DNA of 64,000 nucleotides from Microvelia longipes (lineage: Eukaryota; Arthropoda; Insecta; Hemiptera; Veliidae): assembly GCA_018340805.1 (NCBI GenBank), contig JACMZG010001911.1, positions 33,049,214 through 33,113,213 on the forward strand. Direction: 5' to 3'. The position numbers and the translations under genes were made by a program. The number at the start of each line of letters is the position of its first letter. Positions within the stretch are counted from its first letter, which is position 1. The notes under the pieces were generated by a model. The model ran no database searches and was not told the origin of the DNA. It saw only the letters and a list, made by a program, of their open reading frames with translations. Positions 37,991 to 49,520 of this stretch are shown here, in pieces.

Positions 37991-38424
37991 ACCCTATATA
38001 GTCAAAACATTAAAATATGGTGACTTGGTGCTAACGCGTCGTTCATAAATCTAGGAAATATGCTCAGACATTTTTGAAATAACAATACGGTTTTATGTTT
38101 CTCAACCAGAGCAGAAGCATTGCTAATTGTTGCTTAATGTTTCAAGACTTCTCAAAAGAAATGAGCTAGAACATTTTAAAAATTACTGTTTTTATAAAAT
38201 AATTAAAACATTTTAAACTGAGCTTTAAAGTAAAGCAAATATTGCAGCGAAGTCCAATTTTGGTGTGATTGTTATAGCTTTGCATAACTAATGGGATAAA
38301 TATGCGTTTATTCTTTAAATAATGTCAAAAAGATGAGTAAGAAGTTGCTTACTATCATAAACTTAAACAAAAACTAGGGACTGACAACGCTTAACTTAAA
38401 TTAACTGATTCAACTTAACTTTCA

Positions 38425-38800
38425 TAATCCAAAAAAATCACGGTAACACTTGTATTGAAACGAAGCTTTTTAATTATTTATAACGTAAATGTGTACACTT
38501 CTACCAAATTTGAACTCAATTAGATAATTTTCTGATTTTTTACAATTTTTTGAAAAAACGTACACAAGTCATTCCATAAAAATTGAAATAATGCTGAAAA
38601 TAAGATGAAACTTGACATAATATGTTAATAACAGACACACACACACATACAGACAGACAACTTTGTAAAAACCACTTAAGAGGCCATAAAAACACCTAAA
38701 ACTCATAATACCAGTGACATCCCGGTTTCGTATTTTTTTTCATTACAATACTTTTCATATATACCTACGGTATAAATGAGGAAAAGTAAAAATAAATGTT
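38425..38800 (+). mobile_element. rep-A 3' half
   Basis: ACCAAATTTGAACTCAATTAGATAATTTTCTG, GAAATAATGCTGAAAATAAGATGAAACTTG, AACAGACACACACACACATACAGACAG, AAACCACTTAAGAGGCC, ATCCCGGTTTCG, TATACCTACGGTATAAATGAGGAAAAGTAAAAA. This copy shows the terminal block most clearly. Confidence 0.7.
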
Positions 38801-38804
38801 GAGA

Positions 38805-38870
38805 AGGGAAGCACGCATTTCAAAGAAAATTCGCCCGGCTAGCGGACATTCACACCAGAATTTTAATTTA
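38805..38870 (+). mobile_element. rep-C outer end
   Basis: AAGCACGCATTTCAAAGAAAATTCGCCCGGCTAGCGGACATTCACACCAGAATTTT directly follows the rep-A terminus. Confidence 0.6.
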
Positions 38871-39190
38871 AATACACAGCACGACAAAGCTTTGATTCAT
38901 AACCTAACACAGGAAAAGGTTTTGGATTTTCGTCACGGATAAATTTCAAAACACTATTACTTAAAATTTTCTAACGAAATCATCGTAAGAACATACAAAT
39001 AAGCGAAGCTAAGATATTTAAATTAATTTATAAGTCAAAAGTACCAATTTATTGATCTCTTAATTCTAATATAAAACCATAAGTTTTATAACCATAAGTT
39101 ATAATACAATATGTTGTAAGCTCTAAGTAATACATTTATAATTATATTACAACAATAAAACAAAAAACTTTATAGGGACCTCTATTGTAG
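38871..39190. other. AT-rich DNA, nothing recognised
   Basis: No signal supported. Confidence 0.4.
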
Positions 39191-39359
39191 ATTATTAAAG
39201 CTTTTGAGGAGAAACAGGTCCAAAATAATAAATAAAACTAACTTTGCCGAGCTTCCAATATAATTTTTATACATCGAATTTTTATTATATCGAAAGCTCG
39301 GCAAAATTATAGTTTTATTTATTATTTTGGACCTATTTCTCCTCAAAATCTTTAATAAT
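39191..39359. repeat. 169-bp inverted repeat (hairpin)
   Basis: Arms of about 75 bp (ATTATTAAAGCTTTTGAGGAG..GCCGAGCTTCC and its inverse AAGCTCGGC..CTCCTCAAAATCTTTAATAAT) with a handful of mismatches around a short AT-rich spacer. Either a small MITE or a long hairpin locus. No target duplication could be fixed. Confidence 0.85.
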
Positions 39360-40299
39360 TACAACAATAATTATTACATAACAATACATTTACAATTCTG
39401 TACAGGCATCTTGTACCCTGCACACAACACACGCATACATGCATATACATATCAAACAATAAAAGAAATCTGCGTCTTAAATCAGGATATTTTATTTTTC
39501 AGAGCGCTAATTCAAAATTATTTTGTAACTTTAAAACATAAATTAAATGGCACATTAAATAATATTAACCATATAAAAAAGTTTATGAATTAAACAATTT
39601 TCTTTTACCTAATTTAATTTATTTAAAAAAGTTTGCAAGCTCAAAATACGAAGCTTGTATTGTATTATAGTTTTAAAAAAAAAATGCTGTAAAACATTTT
39701 TTTCTTACTGAAATAAAAAAAATAAGTTGTTTAATATCGTGCTCTTACGTTGTTTTAGCAACAGGATCCTGTGAGTAAGGTTGGATAGTGGCAAGTTAGA
39801 AGACTACCGTAGGACTAACATTCCTAAGAGCTAAAAACCTTTTAGACACAGAAGCGCTTTACAACGACAATTTCAACTAACAAGTATACCATTCTAGCAG
39901 AGTAAAGCTTTCTTGTGTGATAATTACAAGATGGAAGTCATTTTGAAAGAAATATGGACATGAGCAATATTTATTAACGCATCAAGAAAGGAAACAGTCA
40001 TTACTCACAAGCTTTTAGTTGGTCCAAAGGCGCTAGCCGAAAGGGACTAAAATTTTAAGAGTTAGTTTTGTTTAGGGAGTTAGTTAGTGAGGCAAACCCG
40101 AGGAAACGAAATGGTTAAATCCCGAGAAAAGCCAAAGTTTGCTCCCAAACGTTTGTCCAAATAGGAGAAAAAGTACACAATAATTTTTTAGATAAGTTTC
40201 TAAAATACGTCATCAAGATATTATAGTTTTTATCATCAATTCCTTCTTTAAAGCTCAAAACAGTATTTAGAATCAAGTAGATACTCAAAAAGAATTAAG
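39360..40299. other. AT-rich DNA, nothing recognised
   Basis: An 88-codon frame (39327-39593) starts inside the inverted repeat. No domain. Confidence 0.4.
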
Positions 40300-40915
40300 A
40301 GACATTGGTCTCTTGACCGCACCGCAGCTTTGGCGCTTCGCGTCTCTTAGTTCATATAAGTGGCATACTACCACGATACAAGCGAATGTTCAAATGTATA
40401 ACTCAAATAACGTGATTTGTTTACATTACGTTATATATGTATAAAAAACAAGAGACCTTCGGACAATTAGCCGCATCGCAGCCCCCGCGCCTCTCTGTGA
40501 CCGCTCCGCGGCTTGGTTGTTTTACTATATCAGTTCCTCATATTACTGGTTTAAATAAGTAGCATACTTCCACGATATAAGCGAATTTTTAAATGTATTA
40601 GTTTAAATACGTGATTTGTTTACATTATGTCAATTAATGACATGTTTTTCTCGACATATATATGGGAATCAATAAAACCGGAACTATGACAGATAATACA
40701 ATAAAACTTCGTATATTTATGAACCATTCATAGTAGTATATGTAAAAACATTTTTTTGATATGTTTGTGGGGTCATTTTAGTAGGTTAATTACGTCACAC
40801 ATATTTCATGAACAATAGGGTTATTAACAAGGTTGATTGTCGTACCAAGTTTAATTTCGATCCGATACAGCGTTCGTAAGGAATCGTGTATGTACGAAAA
40901 TCTCGTACATACATA
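40300..40915 (+). mobile_element. rep-B, partly duplicated copy
   Basis: A first short unit (40310-40440: GACCGCACCGCAGC.., AAGTGGCATACTACCACGATACAAGCGAAT) is followed by a longer unit (40445-40915: GACCGCTCCGCGGCTTGGTTGTT, AAGTAGCATACTTCCACGATATAAGCGAAT, AATAAAACCGGAAC, ACGTCACACATATTTCATGAACAATAGGGTT, TTTCGATCCGATACAG). Both belong to rep-B, so the head is tandemly duplicated here. Confidence 0.65.
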
Positions 40916-40934
40916 CATAAATACATACACACAC

Positions 40935-41001
40935 AGATTATATATATATGTATATTAATATATATATATATATATAAATATATATAATATATATAATATA
41001 T
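40935..41001. repeat. Short interrupted (TA)n
   Basis: TATATATATG and TATATAATATATAATATATT words after the rep-B copy. Confidence 0.85.
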
Positions 41002-42140
41002 TTTATATTCTTGATCAAAGAGACCCTACATTTCAAACCTTTTAAAAATAGCTCCCCCATCCTAACCCCAATCTCATAAGATCATTTTTTTCTTTGAAAA
41101 TTGGCTAAAACGAGAACTAGTATATACCTCATGCTCATTTCATGCTCTATAATCTATAGTTAGGTTTGTAACAAGTTATGTTTTTTTTTCCATATTTACA
41201 ATTATTTAATTAATTATTAATTAATTAATTATTGTCATTTGTCATTTTAGTTTGACATTTTCATTTAATTTTTAAGAAATACCTTAAATCTATAAATATC
41301 TTTAATCTATTAGTAAAATAATCACAGTTCATTTTTATTTGACCATGGAAATCTCATTGTGTACGTTTTATCTCAAGTAAAATCGAATTGATATTGATAT
41401 TATAACTATACAAGTGTTTTCAAAAGTAAGTAAAACATTAGAATGTCTTTATTTGTATGTTTCTGTAACTCTTATTTGTTGCGCTTTTATCAAATATGCT
41501 TCTCTGTTGTCTATGTATATTGCTCATATTTTTAGGTTTCAGTGTTTTATATTTTTACTTAAACTCTTCATATATTACTTACACATTATTTATTATAATT
41601 ATTTATCACTTTATTATTAATTTAAGTACTTTATTATTCTATAATTATTATTTCTATTTTCTACAAATATTTACCTATTTATTTATGATTTTACTACTTA
41701 TTTATTTTATTTCTATACGTTTTTTTCCAATATTCCTTTTGTGGTACTTTTATAGAAAAGGTGTCTCTCATGTGTCCATGTATTATCAAATCCACCCCCC
41801 ATTAAAAGTTGAATATCTCCAATTTATTTATATTAAATTCGTTATATTCAATACATTGTCTATACTGTCGCCCCATGAGTATTTATATGGCAAAAAGACC
41901 ACTTTTAGAGGATACCCTTCCTATTAACTTTACCTTTTCTTTGTTTTTAATAAAAATTTTTGCCCTTCAACCTCTCCTTTTCTTATTTTGTTATTAGGCA
42001 GCAAATATCTACATCAAATCCTTGGTTACTCCCTTTTGGGGAGTAACCATCTGGGGGAGTAACTATCTAAAGAAGTACCGTGTTTTCCACGTTTCCCCAC
42101 TTTACCCTGGATTTAACACATTATAACTTACACTTACACA
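41002..42140. other. Very AT-rich DNA, no gene supported
   Basis: TTAATTAATTATT words lie at 41206-41233. A 143-codon plus-strand frame (41496-41927) is made almost wholly of Phe, Tyr, Ile and Leu from T-rich sequence, so I do not regard it as a gene. TTACTCCCTTTTGGGGAGTAACCATCTGGGGGAGTAAC (42027-42064) is a small inverted repeat. Confidence 0.5.
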
Positions 42141-42146
42141 TTAAGG

Positions 42147-42390
42147 CTACCTTCGTGGTGGAGGTAGTTAGAGCGTTAGTATTTATATTGACCCCTAACA
42201 CTACGGAGGTCTAGAGTTCCCATTCCAAGTTACACTCTCAGTTTATATAATATTAGTTCAAATAAATTATCGCCAACTTTAGAATACACTTTGAGCGTAA
42301 CGGTTGCCACTATCACCTAAAGTAGTTCGCTCAGGGGATATCCCTGATAGACTTCAAGGCACTGAACGAGCATTATTATTATTATAACTT
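42147..42390 (+). mobile_element. tRNA-derived SINE with (ATT)n tail
   Basis: The head CTTCGTGGTGGAGGTAGTTAGAGCG holds an A-box-like TGGAGGTAGTTAGAG. About 35 bp on, GGAGGTCTAGAGTTCCCATTCC fits the B-box position. A tRNA-unrelated body of about 130 bp follows, containing CGCTCAGGGGATATCCCTGA, and it ends at GAGCATTATTATTATTATAA. Head, body and short simple-sequence tail are the three parts of a SINE. The B-box is degraded, so it is probably inactive. This is the most complete SINE in the window. Confidence 0.7.
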
Positions 42391-42814
42391 AGACAAGATT
42401 TTACATTAAAACAAGCAATAAAAGTGATCATTCCATATTGATCTAAATGTCACAACCATTTATCACAATATACTTAAAACTACATTTCCCTAGGCTTTTC
42501 TAACACTGATTATTTGATTTTAGAAAGAAGGAAGTTGTCAAAATATTTTTTCTAAGATGCCGAAAATCAGACAGGGCCTTCTTACAGGACAACAACTCGA
42601 GCCCTTGGGAAATCAAGTTCTACCCTTATAAAGATAACAACCTCTGGACCAGATTTTCAGCCAAACCCTTACTTTAACATGATAGATGTTAAAATAACAT
42701 GTTATGACATAATTTCTATTTTAATCAGAGTGCATATAAAAGAAATACGCTAATGTCATTTTAATTATTATGGCTATTTTATGAAAAATATATAAAAAAA
42801 ATAATTTATAAAAT
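42391..42814. other. AT-rich DNA, nothing recognised
   Basis: No signal supported. Confidence 0.4.
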
Positions 42815-43225
42815 TCGGATTCGCTACGTTTGTCCATACTATTTAGGACTCACGTCCCTCATCCTTAGAATATAAAAATCACCAAATTTATATTGCAGTA
42901 TATCTTCGCACTTGCTTCGCTTGTCCTTAGATAAAAAAGATCAGTTTTATTTCCAGCGGTCACCCGCCAAGTACTGACCTTGCTCGATCTACTTAAGACT
43001 TGTGATACCTCAAAAACTGAAGATCCGTGTCGAAATAAAATTAAATATACACATAACACAGTACATATGCACTTATTTACTACATAAAGGGATACAAGTA
43101 CCAAATTTCAACTTAAATTGATTGTTTCGTGATTTTTTACGTTTTAAAAAAAACGTATGCATTTTATTTAATAAAACATGAACTAATGCTGGAAATGAGT
43201 TGAAACTTGGTTTATTTATTAATCT
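42815..43225 (+). mobile_element. rep-A 5' half
   Basis: TCGGATTCGCTACGTTTGTCC, GCACTTGCTTCGCTTGTCCTTAG, CAGCGGTCACCCGCCAAGTACTGACCTTGCTCGAT, then ACCAAATTTCAACTTAAATTGATT and CATGAACTAATGCTGGAAATGAG. Two copies of the CGCTTCGCT motif occur here. Confidence 0.6.
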
Positions 43226-43659
43226 AATACATCAACAAGAGCAAAGTGTCAAAACGATCAAAACATGTTTTCGCTTTTTAAGAACTGTCGAAATTTTTCG
43301 ACAATTTATTATTGCAGGTTATGACTTCATACAAAATATTTCCAGGATAGAATAACTTGGCCTGTGGTTCCTCTTTGAAGAGATTTTACTGGAGTTCACA
43401 CATGTTTTTTATTATTTGCGTTTTTGAGCCATTTATTTATTTTTTGTATTCTTATTTTAACACAATTATCAACTAATACAATATAACAGACCTATTTATT
43501 ATCATTTAATTCATAATTTTTTATTATACTTTTATTTTTTATTATTATATTATCATTTTATATATTCACTTTTTTATAAATAAAAAATTTTTTAAAAAAT
43601 AATAACATAGTAGTAACATTAAACTAAGAAAAAGTAATAAAATGGTATTGTTGCAATTG

Positions 43660-43815
43660 TAATTACTATGCCAAAGGATTGATTTTTGTTCTAAGTTTCA
43701 ATATACTGGCTACGATGATAAAAGACACTCACACAGACAACTGGTAAAAAACTCTCAGGAGGTATTAAAAACGGTTTTAACATTTCTGTTTTCTTTACAA
43801 ACACGATACTTTTAT
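43660..43815 (+). mobile_element. rep-A fragment
   Basis: CTACGATGATAAAAGACACTCACACAGACAACTGGTAAAAAACTCTCAGGAGGTATTAAAAAC: the rep-A block just before its terminus. Confidence 0.55.
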
Positions 43816-44914
43816 ATGATAAATAATAAGTAATTTCTAAATAAGTAATTTTTTTTTTAATAAATTACAAAATTTCCCATTCCTGTAATTGATTATAGAA
43901 AATGCTAAAGCATAAAACAAACAAATATTAAACAAATAGTAAAAGTAATCAAAAAGCTGATATATTATTATAATTATAAATTTACCATGAAATCAAAACT
44001 AAAAATAACCTATTATTTATAAATAACAAAAATGTATCATTTATTATAAATAACTAAGTCATTATAAATAAACTATCTTTCAAGTAACTAGAGAAAAATT
44101 AATTTTGATTATCTTCATAGATTAAATAAAACACTTTATCAGTAAAAATCATTAATATTAATTTGAGTTTAATTTATTAAAAGATTTAAACCTAATAATA
44201 GATATTAAAAAACTCATCAATTTTCAATTTAACTTAAATACGTCACCTTGGATTCTTAGAAGTAAAATTTGAGAAGTCTTTATTTTTCTTTATATTTTCC
44301 TCTTTTAAATTTTAAGGGTAAAGCATTTAATTACACTTGTCTCTTTCTTTTTTACTTAATATTTAAATGAATTCATTTTATCAGCGGGGAGAAAATTCCT
44401 TCAATTCGTTATCTTGGTTATTTATCCCTCATTTAAGCAATATTTTAATCCGAGGGGGCAATAATGTTTTATCTCTGGTAAGTGAAAAAGTTTAACAAGC
44501 AGTTTTATACATTTTTAAAGAAGATTTTAACTCAAGAATAAATTTATTTGGACGAAAGGGAGTAAATACTTTTTATAGTTGAAATGGGTGCGAGGTATCT
44601 CTCTACTTTCACTCAATACTTTGGACTCGCTTTGCTCGTCCTTATAAAAACATAATTATACATAATGACATAATCTCAACGCAATAGTACAAAGTAGCTA
44701 TCCAAAGTCTAGGTTGTTTGACTTCGGACTCGGATGTCACGCCTGAAGATTGAAGTCATGGTCTTGTTACGCTCAACCTTACAGTTATGAGGTTAACTAA
44801 ATATAGGATGTAAGGTTAATCATAGCCTCGAAAAGTTAACAGTAGCATGTAATCATTACGTACAAAAGCTACGATTCTCTATTAAGAGATATTAATGGTC
44901 TGTAAAAAAATGTA
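43816..44914. other. AT-rich DNA, isolated rep-A motif
   Basis: TTTGGACTCGCTTTGCTCGTCCTTATAAAAAC (44622-44653) is the rep-A signature alone. Nothing else is recognised. Confidence 0.4.
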
Positions 44915-45018
44915 ACGAAAAAGAATTTTTCAAAAAAAGAAGACATCAGTCCAATATCAACTATATCTCAATTATTTTTGGACTGCTGTCTTCATTTTTT
45001 AAAAACAATTTTTCTCGT
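44915..45018. repeat. 104-bp hairpin with approximately 40-bp arms
   Basis: ACGAAAAAGAATTTTTCAAAAAAAGAAGACATCAGTCCAA pairs with TTGGACTGCTGTCTTCATTTTTTAAAAACAATTTTTCTCGT, with a few mismatches and a 23-nt loop. Confidence 0.85.
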
Positions 45019-45599
45019 CACCACGTTTCTCTCTTAGCAAAGTCTTAAAGATGTCTTTGTTGTCTGCCTAGCACAAAATTATTTTTACAGATTCAATATT
45101 TTATATTAATTTCAACAAACCTAAATATCATTATTGTATCATATGTTTTGTTAATTTTATTTTTCTACGATAAAACATAATTTTGACAAATGCAAACATA
45201 CTTTTTCTTATAATCTAAATGCTACACCAATATATGAACACTAATAATTTGAAGCTGAATTTTAAATAGCAAATAAATTTTAACAAATAGATGTTTATTA
45301 TATACACTATCTGACGGTACGTCGTACATCAAAAACAGGAAAAAACTGTTATAGCCTGTCAAAGTCAATATTTTCAAATTGACGCCCAATAATAAATGGA
45401 ATTTGGTGAATCGATTAACCACTTATTTATAGATGCAAATTTCAGTTAAATATTAACACGATGGATAAAATTTTGATTTTACAACCTATACTGTAAAATT
45501 ATTGGGTAAAATTTTACAAATTTTACTGTAAAATTTTGATTTTACAACTTACGACTCAGCAAATCTGAATGTAGACAAAAATATCTTACGGGTAGAACA
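45019..45599. other. AT-rich DNA, small direct repeats
   Basis: TACTGTAAAATT..TTTTGATTTTACAAC words repeat at 45470-45550. No gene. Confidence 0.4.
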
Positions 45600-45930
45600 A
45601 GTAGACTTTGAGTCTGATTTTTCTGCTAATTTTTATCTCTACAGCATTAATGAATACACTCGTGCTAAATTTTAACTCAATGAATGATTTTTCTGATTTT
45701 CAACAATTTTCACTTTTTCTTATTCATACTGCAGGTACATAAGAAAAGAATTGTATTTACAAAATTGTAAAATGGACACAGACACGCACACACAGAGAGC
45801 ATAATAAAACCTCATTGAACGGCATAGAAGTGCATGAAACGGACAATTATAGTGAAACCTCGGAACGGGTTTAGCATGAATAAAATACTCTTCCTATAAA
45901 ACTAAAGCAGTAAGATGAAAAAAAGTAAGA
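45600..45930 (+). mobile_element. rep-A, diverged copy
   Basis: AAATTTTAACTCAATGAATGATTTTTCTG, GGACACAGACACGCACACACAGAGAGCATAATAAAACC, GAAACCTCGGAACGGG, ending GATGAAAAAAAGTAAGAAGG. Order and spacing fit rep-A. Confidence 0.5.
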
Positions 45931-47214
45931 AGGTCGAAAAAATAAGTTGTTAATAACGTATAAACAAAAAAGAATTTGTCAAGGACTTTTAATTCTTCGT
46001 CAAAATGGTCCCCAGCGGAAAACTAAAATATTTAATCCTCAAATTGAAATCATTAAGTTAAATTATTTTATCTGCAACATAAAATTTTTAAATAGTTTTA
46101 TTAATGCTTAAAGTTTAAATAGGAAATAAAAAAAAAGAATAAAATCGACGTAAATTTTTATTAGTTATAAAAAATATATACGATAAAATATAATAACAGA
46201 GCAATTTTATACTGCCCTTGCTTTTTTTCATTATTTTTTTATCTTTTATTACTCAACGAATATAAGACAATAATCATTGAACAAAATTATTCTCTGAATA
46301 AATATGGTTACTAAGCGAATGATGAAAACGAAAATGTGATCAAAACATGCTTTAGAGATCCGTTATTACAAAACATAATATTAAATTTACAAAAGATTAT
46401 TGTTTTAACTTGTTACACATTTTTATTTGCAAATTTGATTTTGAGGCAATTTTCATTTCCTTAGTAGGTGTTACTGAGTTTTTTTCGCAGGGGAAACAAC
46501 CTTTATAATTTGCAACCCCCCCCCCCTCTTCCCATTTTAAGCCTATTTTTCATTCATTAATTTAAAAGAATCACTATTTTTTTGTTTTAGTTTGTTATTT
46601 TCAACATACAAGCAACAGTTATTTTCTATGACTTCATTATATTTCTCCAAAGCCCCTTCCACTTTAGACCTTTTTTTTGTATTATTCTTATAAACTACAG
46701 CCTATTTTCATTCATTATTTATATAACATTTTGTTTACATTTAGCCCTTTTTTTATTATTAAGTATAATAAAGTTACACAATACACACCAGAGGGCGTAA
46801 TATAATCGTAAAAAACAAATAAATATAGAACCCAAGAAATATAAAATGTCCTTAACCAGAGAAAAGCTAACCAAAGAGTTGTTTTTACTACCCAACATAA
46901 TGATGAATAAAACTTGGAATGTTCCTTATCTTATATAAAGTTTTATTTATTTTTTCACTATCATATATTATTATTATATCTATATAAAGAGTGATGAAGA
47001 TTTAATTATATCGTATAATCGTAAATTATAAAGAAAAACTCTTCAGTCTTTGTAAACGAAATAAAAGTATTAAGTGATAAGTAACAGAAACATAGATGAC
47101 CTCATTTAAAAGTTTTATAGATAAAACTAACATTAGATCTTGTTATTGAAACCTAATTAAGTGTTAATATATAAGGAAAGAAGTCTCTCCGAAAAAAACA
47201 AAACAACGCTTATT
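45931..47214. other. AT-rich DNA, nothing recognised
   Basis: A C-run (AACCCCCCCCCCCCTCTTCCC) is at 46504-46524. No coding or repeat evidence. Confidence 0.4.
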
Positions 47215-47324
47215 GCTTCCATCCTAGAAATATTAAAATAATAAAGTCTGTCATGTACTTTAAGTTCAAAACAAAACTTAGGGCTTCCATCCTAGAAATA
47301 TTAAAATAATAAAGTCTGTCATGT
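47215..47324. repeat. 42-bp direct repeat, period 68
   Basis: GCTTCCATCCTAGAAATATT begins two identical 42-bp copies, at 47215-47256 and 47283-47324. Confidence 0.95.
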
Positions 47325-47728
47325 TCTTTCATCTCATACGAAAATGTCATAAGATCATACAAGGTTCCGGTTCAGATAACAAAAACATCATCCAAGTATA
47401 TTTTTCATATATGAATTTGCGAAACGGATTTTGGAGACCTCTTATGGATGTATTCGAGGTTAAAGAAGTGCATGAAAACATTGGCCTCTAACGCTGATTG
47501 AGGTGCTCCATCGCTTGGATCACCTCAATGTAAAACATACCATTACAACAAAAATAATCTTGACTTTGGGTAAGTTTAAGAGCTCTTCTAAAAGTTTGCC
47601 ACCTTTATTTGTACAAGGCATATAAAAAGGTGAGTTTTGTTCTAATATCGGTTTCAGTAGCTAAATGTCTGCTGGAATGCTTGTGAACAAATATTTGACG
47701 TCAAATAAAACCACAATAAATTGCTTAC
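47325..47728. other. AT-rich DNA, nothing recognised
   Basis: GGTGCTCCATCGCTTGGATCACCTCAATG (47502-47530) is a weak inverted repeat. No gene. Confidence 0.4.
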
Positions 47729-48082
47729 AGTCCAAGAGCCAGGCCTAAAAAATGTGACTCATTTTGTACAACTTCGAACCTAATTTTTCTGTATACATAC
47801 CTTAAGTTATGAAGAAAAAGCATAGTCTGCTTATCCAGAGTGAAGCCCTTTGTATGAATGTGCAGTAGGTAGCTTGCACACGACCTATAGAGAACCACTT
47901 ATTTCAAGAAAACTGAAATTTGTGCGATTTTATGAAATTTGAGCATGCGCAACAATATGAAGGGCTCTACTCTGGATAGGCAGACTATGTTTTTTCTTCA
48001 TACTTTAAGGCATATTTTCAGAAAAATTTGGTTCCAAGTAGTTCAAAATGAGTCACATTTTTTTAGGTCCGGCTCTTGGACT
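47729..48082. mobile_element. 354-bp fold-back (MITE-like) element
   Basis: AGTCCAAGAGCCAGGCCTAAAAAATGTGACTCATTTTG at the left is mirrored by CAAAATGAGTCACATTTTTTTAGGTCCGGCTCTTGGACT at the right. Pairing continues inward through TTCTTCATA..AGTCTGC and CCAGAGT..AGCCCTT. Arms are about 135 bp and the middle about 80 bp. No clear target-site duplication; flanks are CTTAC and ATTAG. Confidence 0.85.
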
Positions 48083-48524
48083 ATTAGGTATTTGTAGAGA
48101 TAGTTAATTTTAAATAAAACTGCTTTTATTTAAAGTTAAATATTGTGAAGATTTAAACAAAAGCTTCACCTTTAAAGTTAATTATGTTTTTAAATAATTT
48201 ATGAAAGCATCTCCGTAAATATCCTATAGAAAATTCACAATATGTAACTATGGGCCTTACTTTTTTTATTTTATAGACTTTTATAATTTCGTAAAATCTA
48301 GGTGGCTATGGATTCATTTGAGACGTAATGGTAAAACAATTTCCGAAAAATAGATTTATAAGAAATGAAATATTGTTTGACTTTCTCTTGAAAACTGTTA
48401 GTGGGATCTTCTTAATAGTCAACTGTAACTTTTTAATTATTCACTGTAAGAAAGGTTTTAACTTAAGTAGTTTATTCAGTTTTATCCATGACAGCAGTAG
48501 TTTCCCTTATCCGCATTAATAACG
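48083..48524. other. AT-rich DNA, nothing recognised
   Basis: A 63-codon frame (48328-48519) has no domain. Confidence 0.4.
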
Positions 48525-48925
48525 AAAAGAATTTTAACATTTCCTTGTTTATACCATAGGTAATTAGGAAAATTATGGTGTTTGCGAAAAAAACCTGAAA
48601 CGGGATTTCACCTGAATTACCAGTTTCAGGTGTTTTTATGACCTTCTAAGCGGTTTTAAGAAAGTTTTCTGTTAGTATGTATGTGTATCTGTTAAGTCTG
48701 TTATCATTGCAGTTCCCAACGTATTTATGCTAGAGGGTTTAAACTTGGTACAAAATCGTTTGTTTAGTTGTGGTATCCAACAAATATTTTTATGATTTAT
48801 CATTAACCGACAAAAACGACACAGAACACAGCACACATGTGTACTCAACAAATGTAACAAGTTTCATCTCAATAACAGTATTAGTTAAATTTTTATCGAT
48901 TAACTTGCATTTGGTTTTTTTTTGT
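48525..48925 (-). mobile_element. rep-A terminal half, minus orientation
   Basis: CCTTGTTTATACCATAGGTAATTAGG, TTTGCGAAAAAAACCTGAAACGGGAT, CCTTCTAAGCGGTTTT, TGTGTATCTGTTAAGTCTGTTATCATTG, GTATTTATGCTAGAGGGTTTAAACTTGGTAC. Confidence 0.65.
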
Positions 48926-49384
48926 TTTTCCTTAAAATAAAGTAAATTCTTCAGATTCAAATCAGACCAACGACATCTGAGGCTAGCATTCAAAATATTT
49001 TACAGAGTAGGGGGATTGCGTGGCAGAGTTTTTTACGATTTTTAGAAAAATAGTTCTACATTTAGTTATATACATGGCAGTTTCTCATAATAGTGAAAAC
49101 TAATAAAGGAAAATTAAATTTAAGGAACTCAAAAATAAATGTTAGATCATACGTTTGAATTTATGATTATAATTACAATTTTAATTCCACTTCCTCAAAG
49201 GTAAAACTGAACAAATAATTTAAACTTTTTGCCACTTAAGTCAAACAAAACCATAAAAGAAGGTATAAAAGTTTAAATGATCCAACTACTTGAGCAGATG
49301 AGTTTCTAAAACTTCGAGTGGAAATACAGAGAAGTGGATAAAAATGTTAAACTTGGTAACTAAACTCTTTCCTATTTTTTTTAA
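48926..49384. other. AT-rich DNA, nothing recognised
   Basis: No signal supported. Confidence 0.4.
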
Positions 49385-49520
49385 AGTTAAATACATTTTT
49401 TAGCGAATTTTCTTTAAAATCAATTCGCTAATGAAGTGGCTCGTGTGGCGGGATTTCGACCCGGGAATTTGGCAAAAAGCCGTTTCAGAAGCCCTTGATC
49501 ACAAAAAAGAGGTCTTAAAA
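49385..49520 (-). mobile_element. SINE-like unit with degraded B-box
   Basis: AGCGAATTTTCTTTAAAATCAATTCGCTAATG followed by GTGGCGGGATTTCGACCCGGG parallels 13553-13608 in the same orientation. Confidence 0.5.

Noticed and set aside
41496..41927. 143-codon plus-strand frame, the longest in the window
   Set aside because: Composition is almost only Phe, Tyr, Ile and Leu from T-rich DNA, with no domain or splice context.
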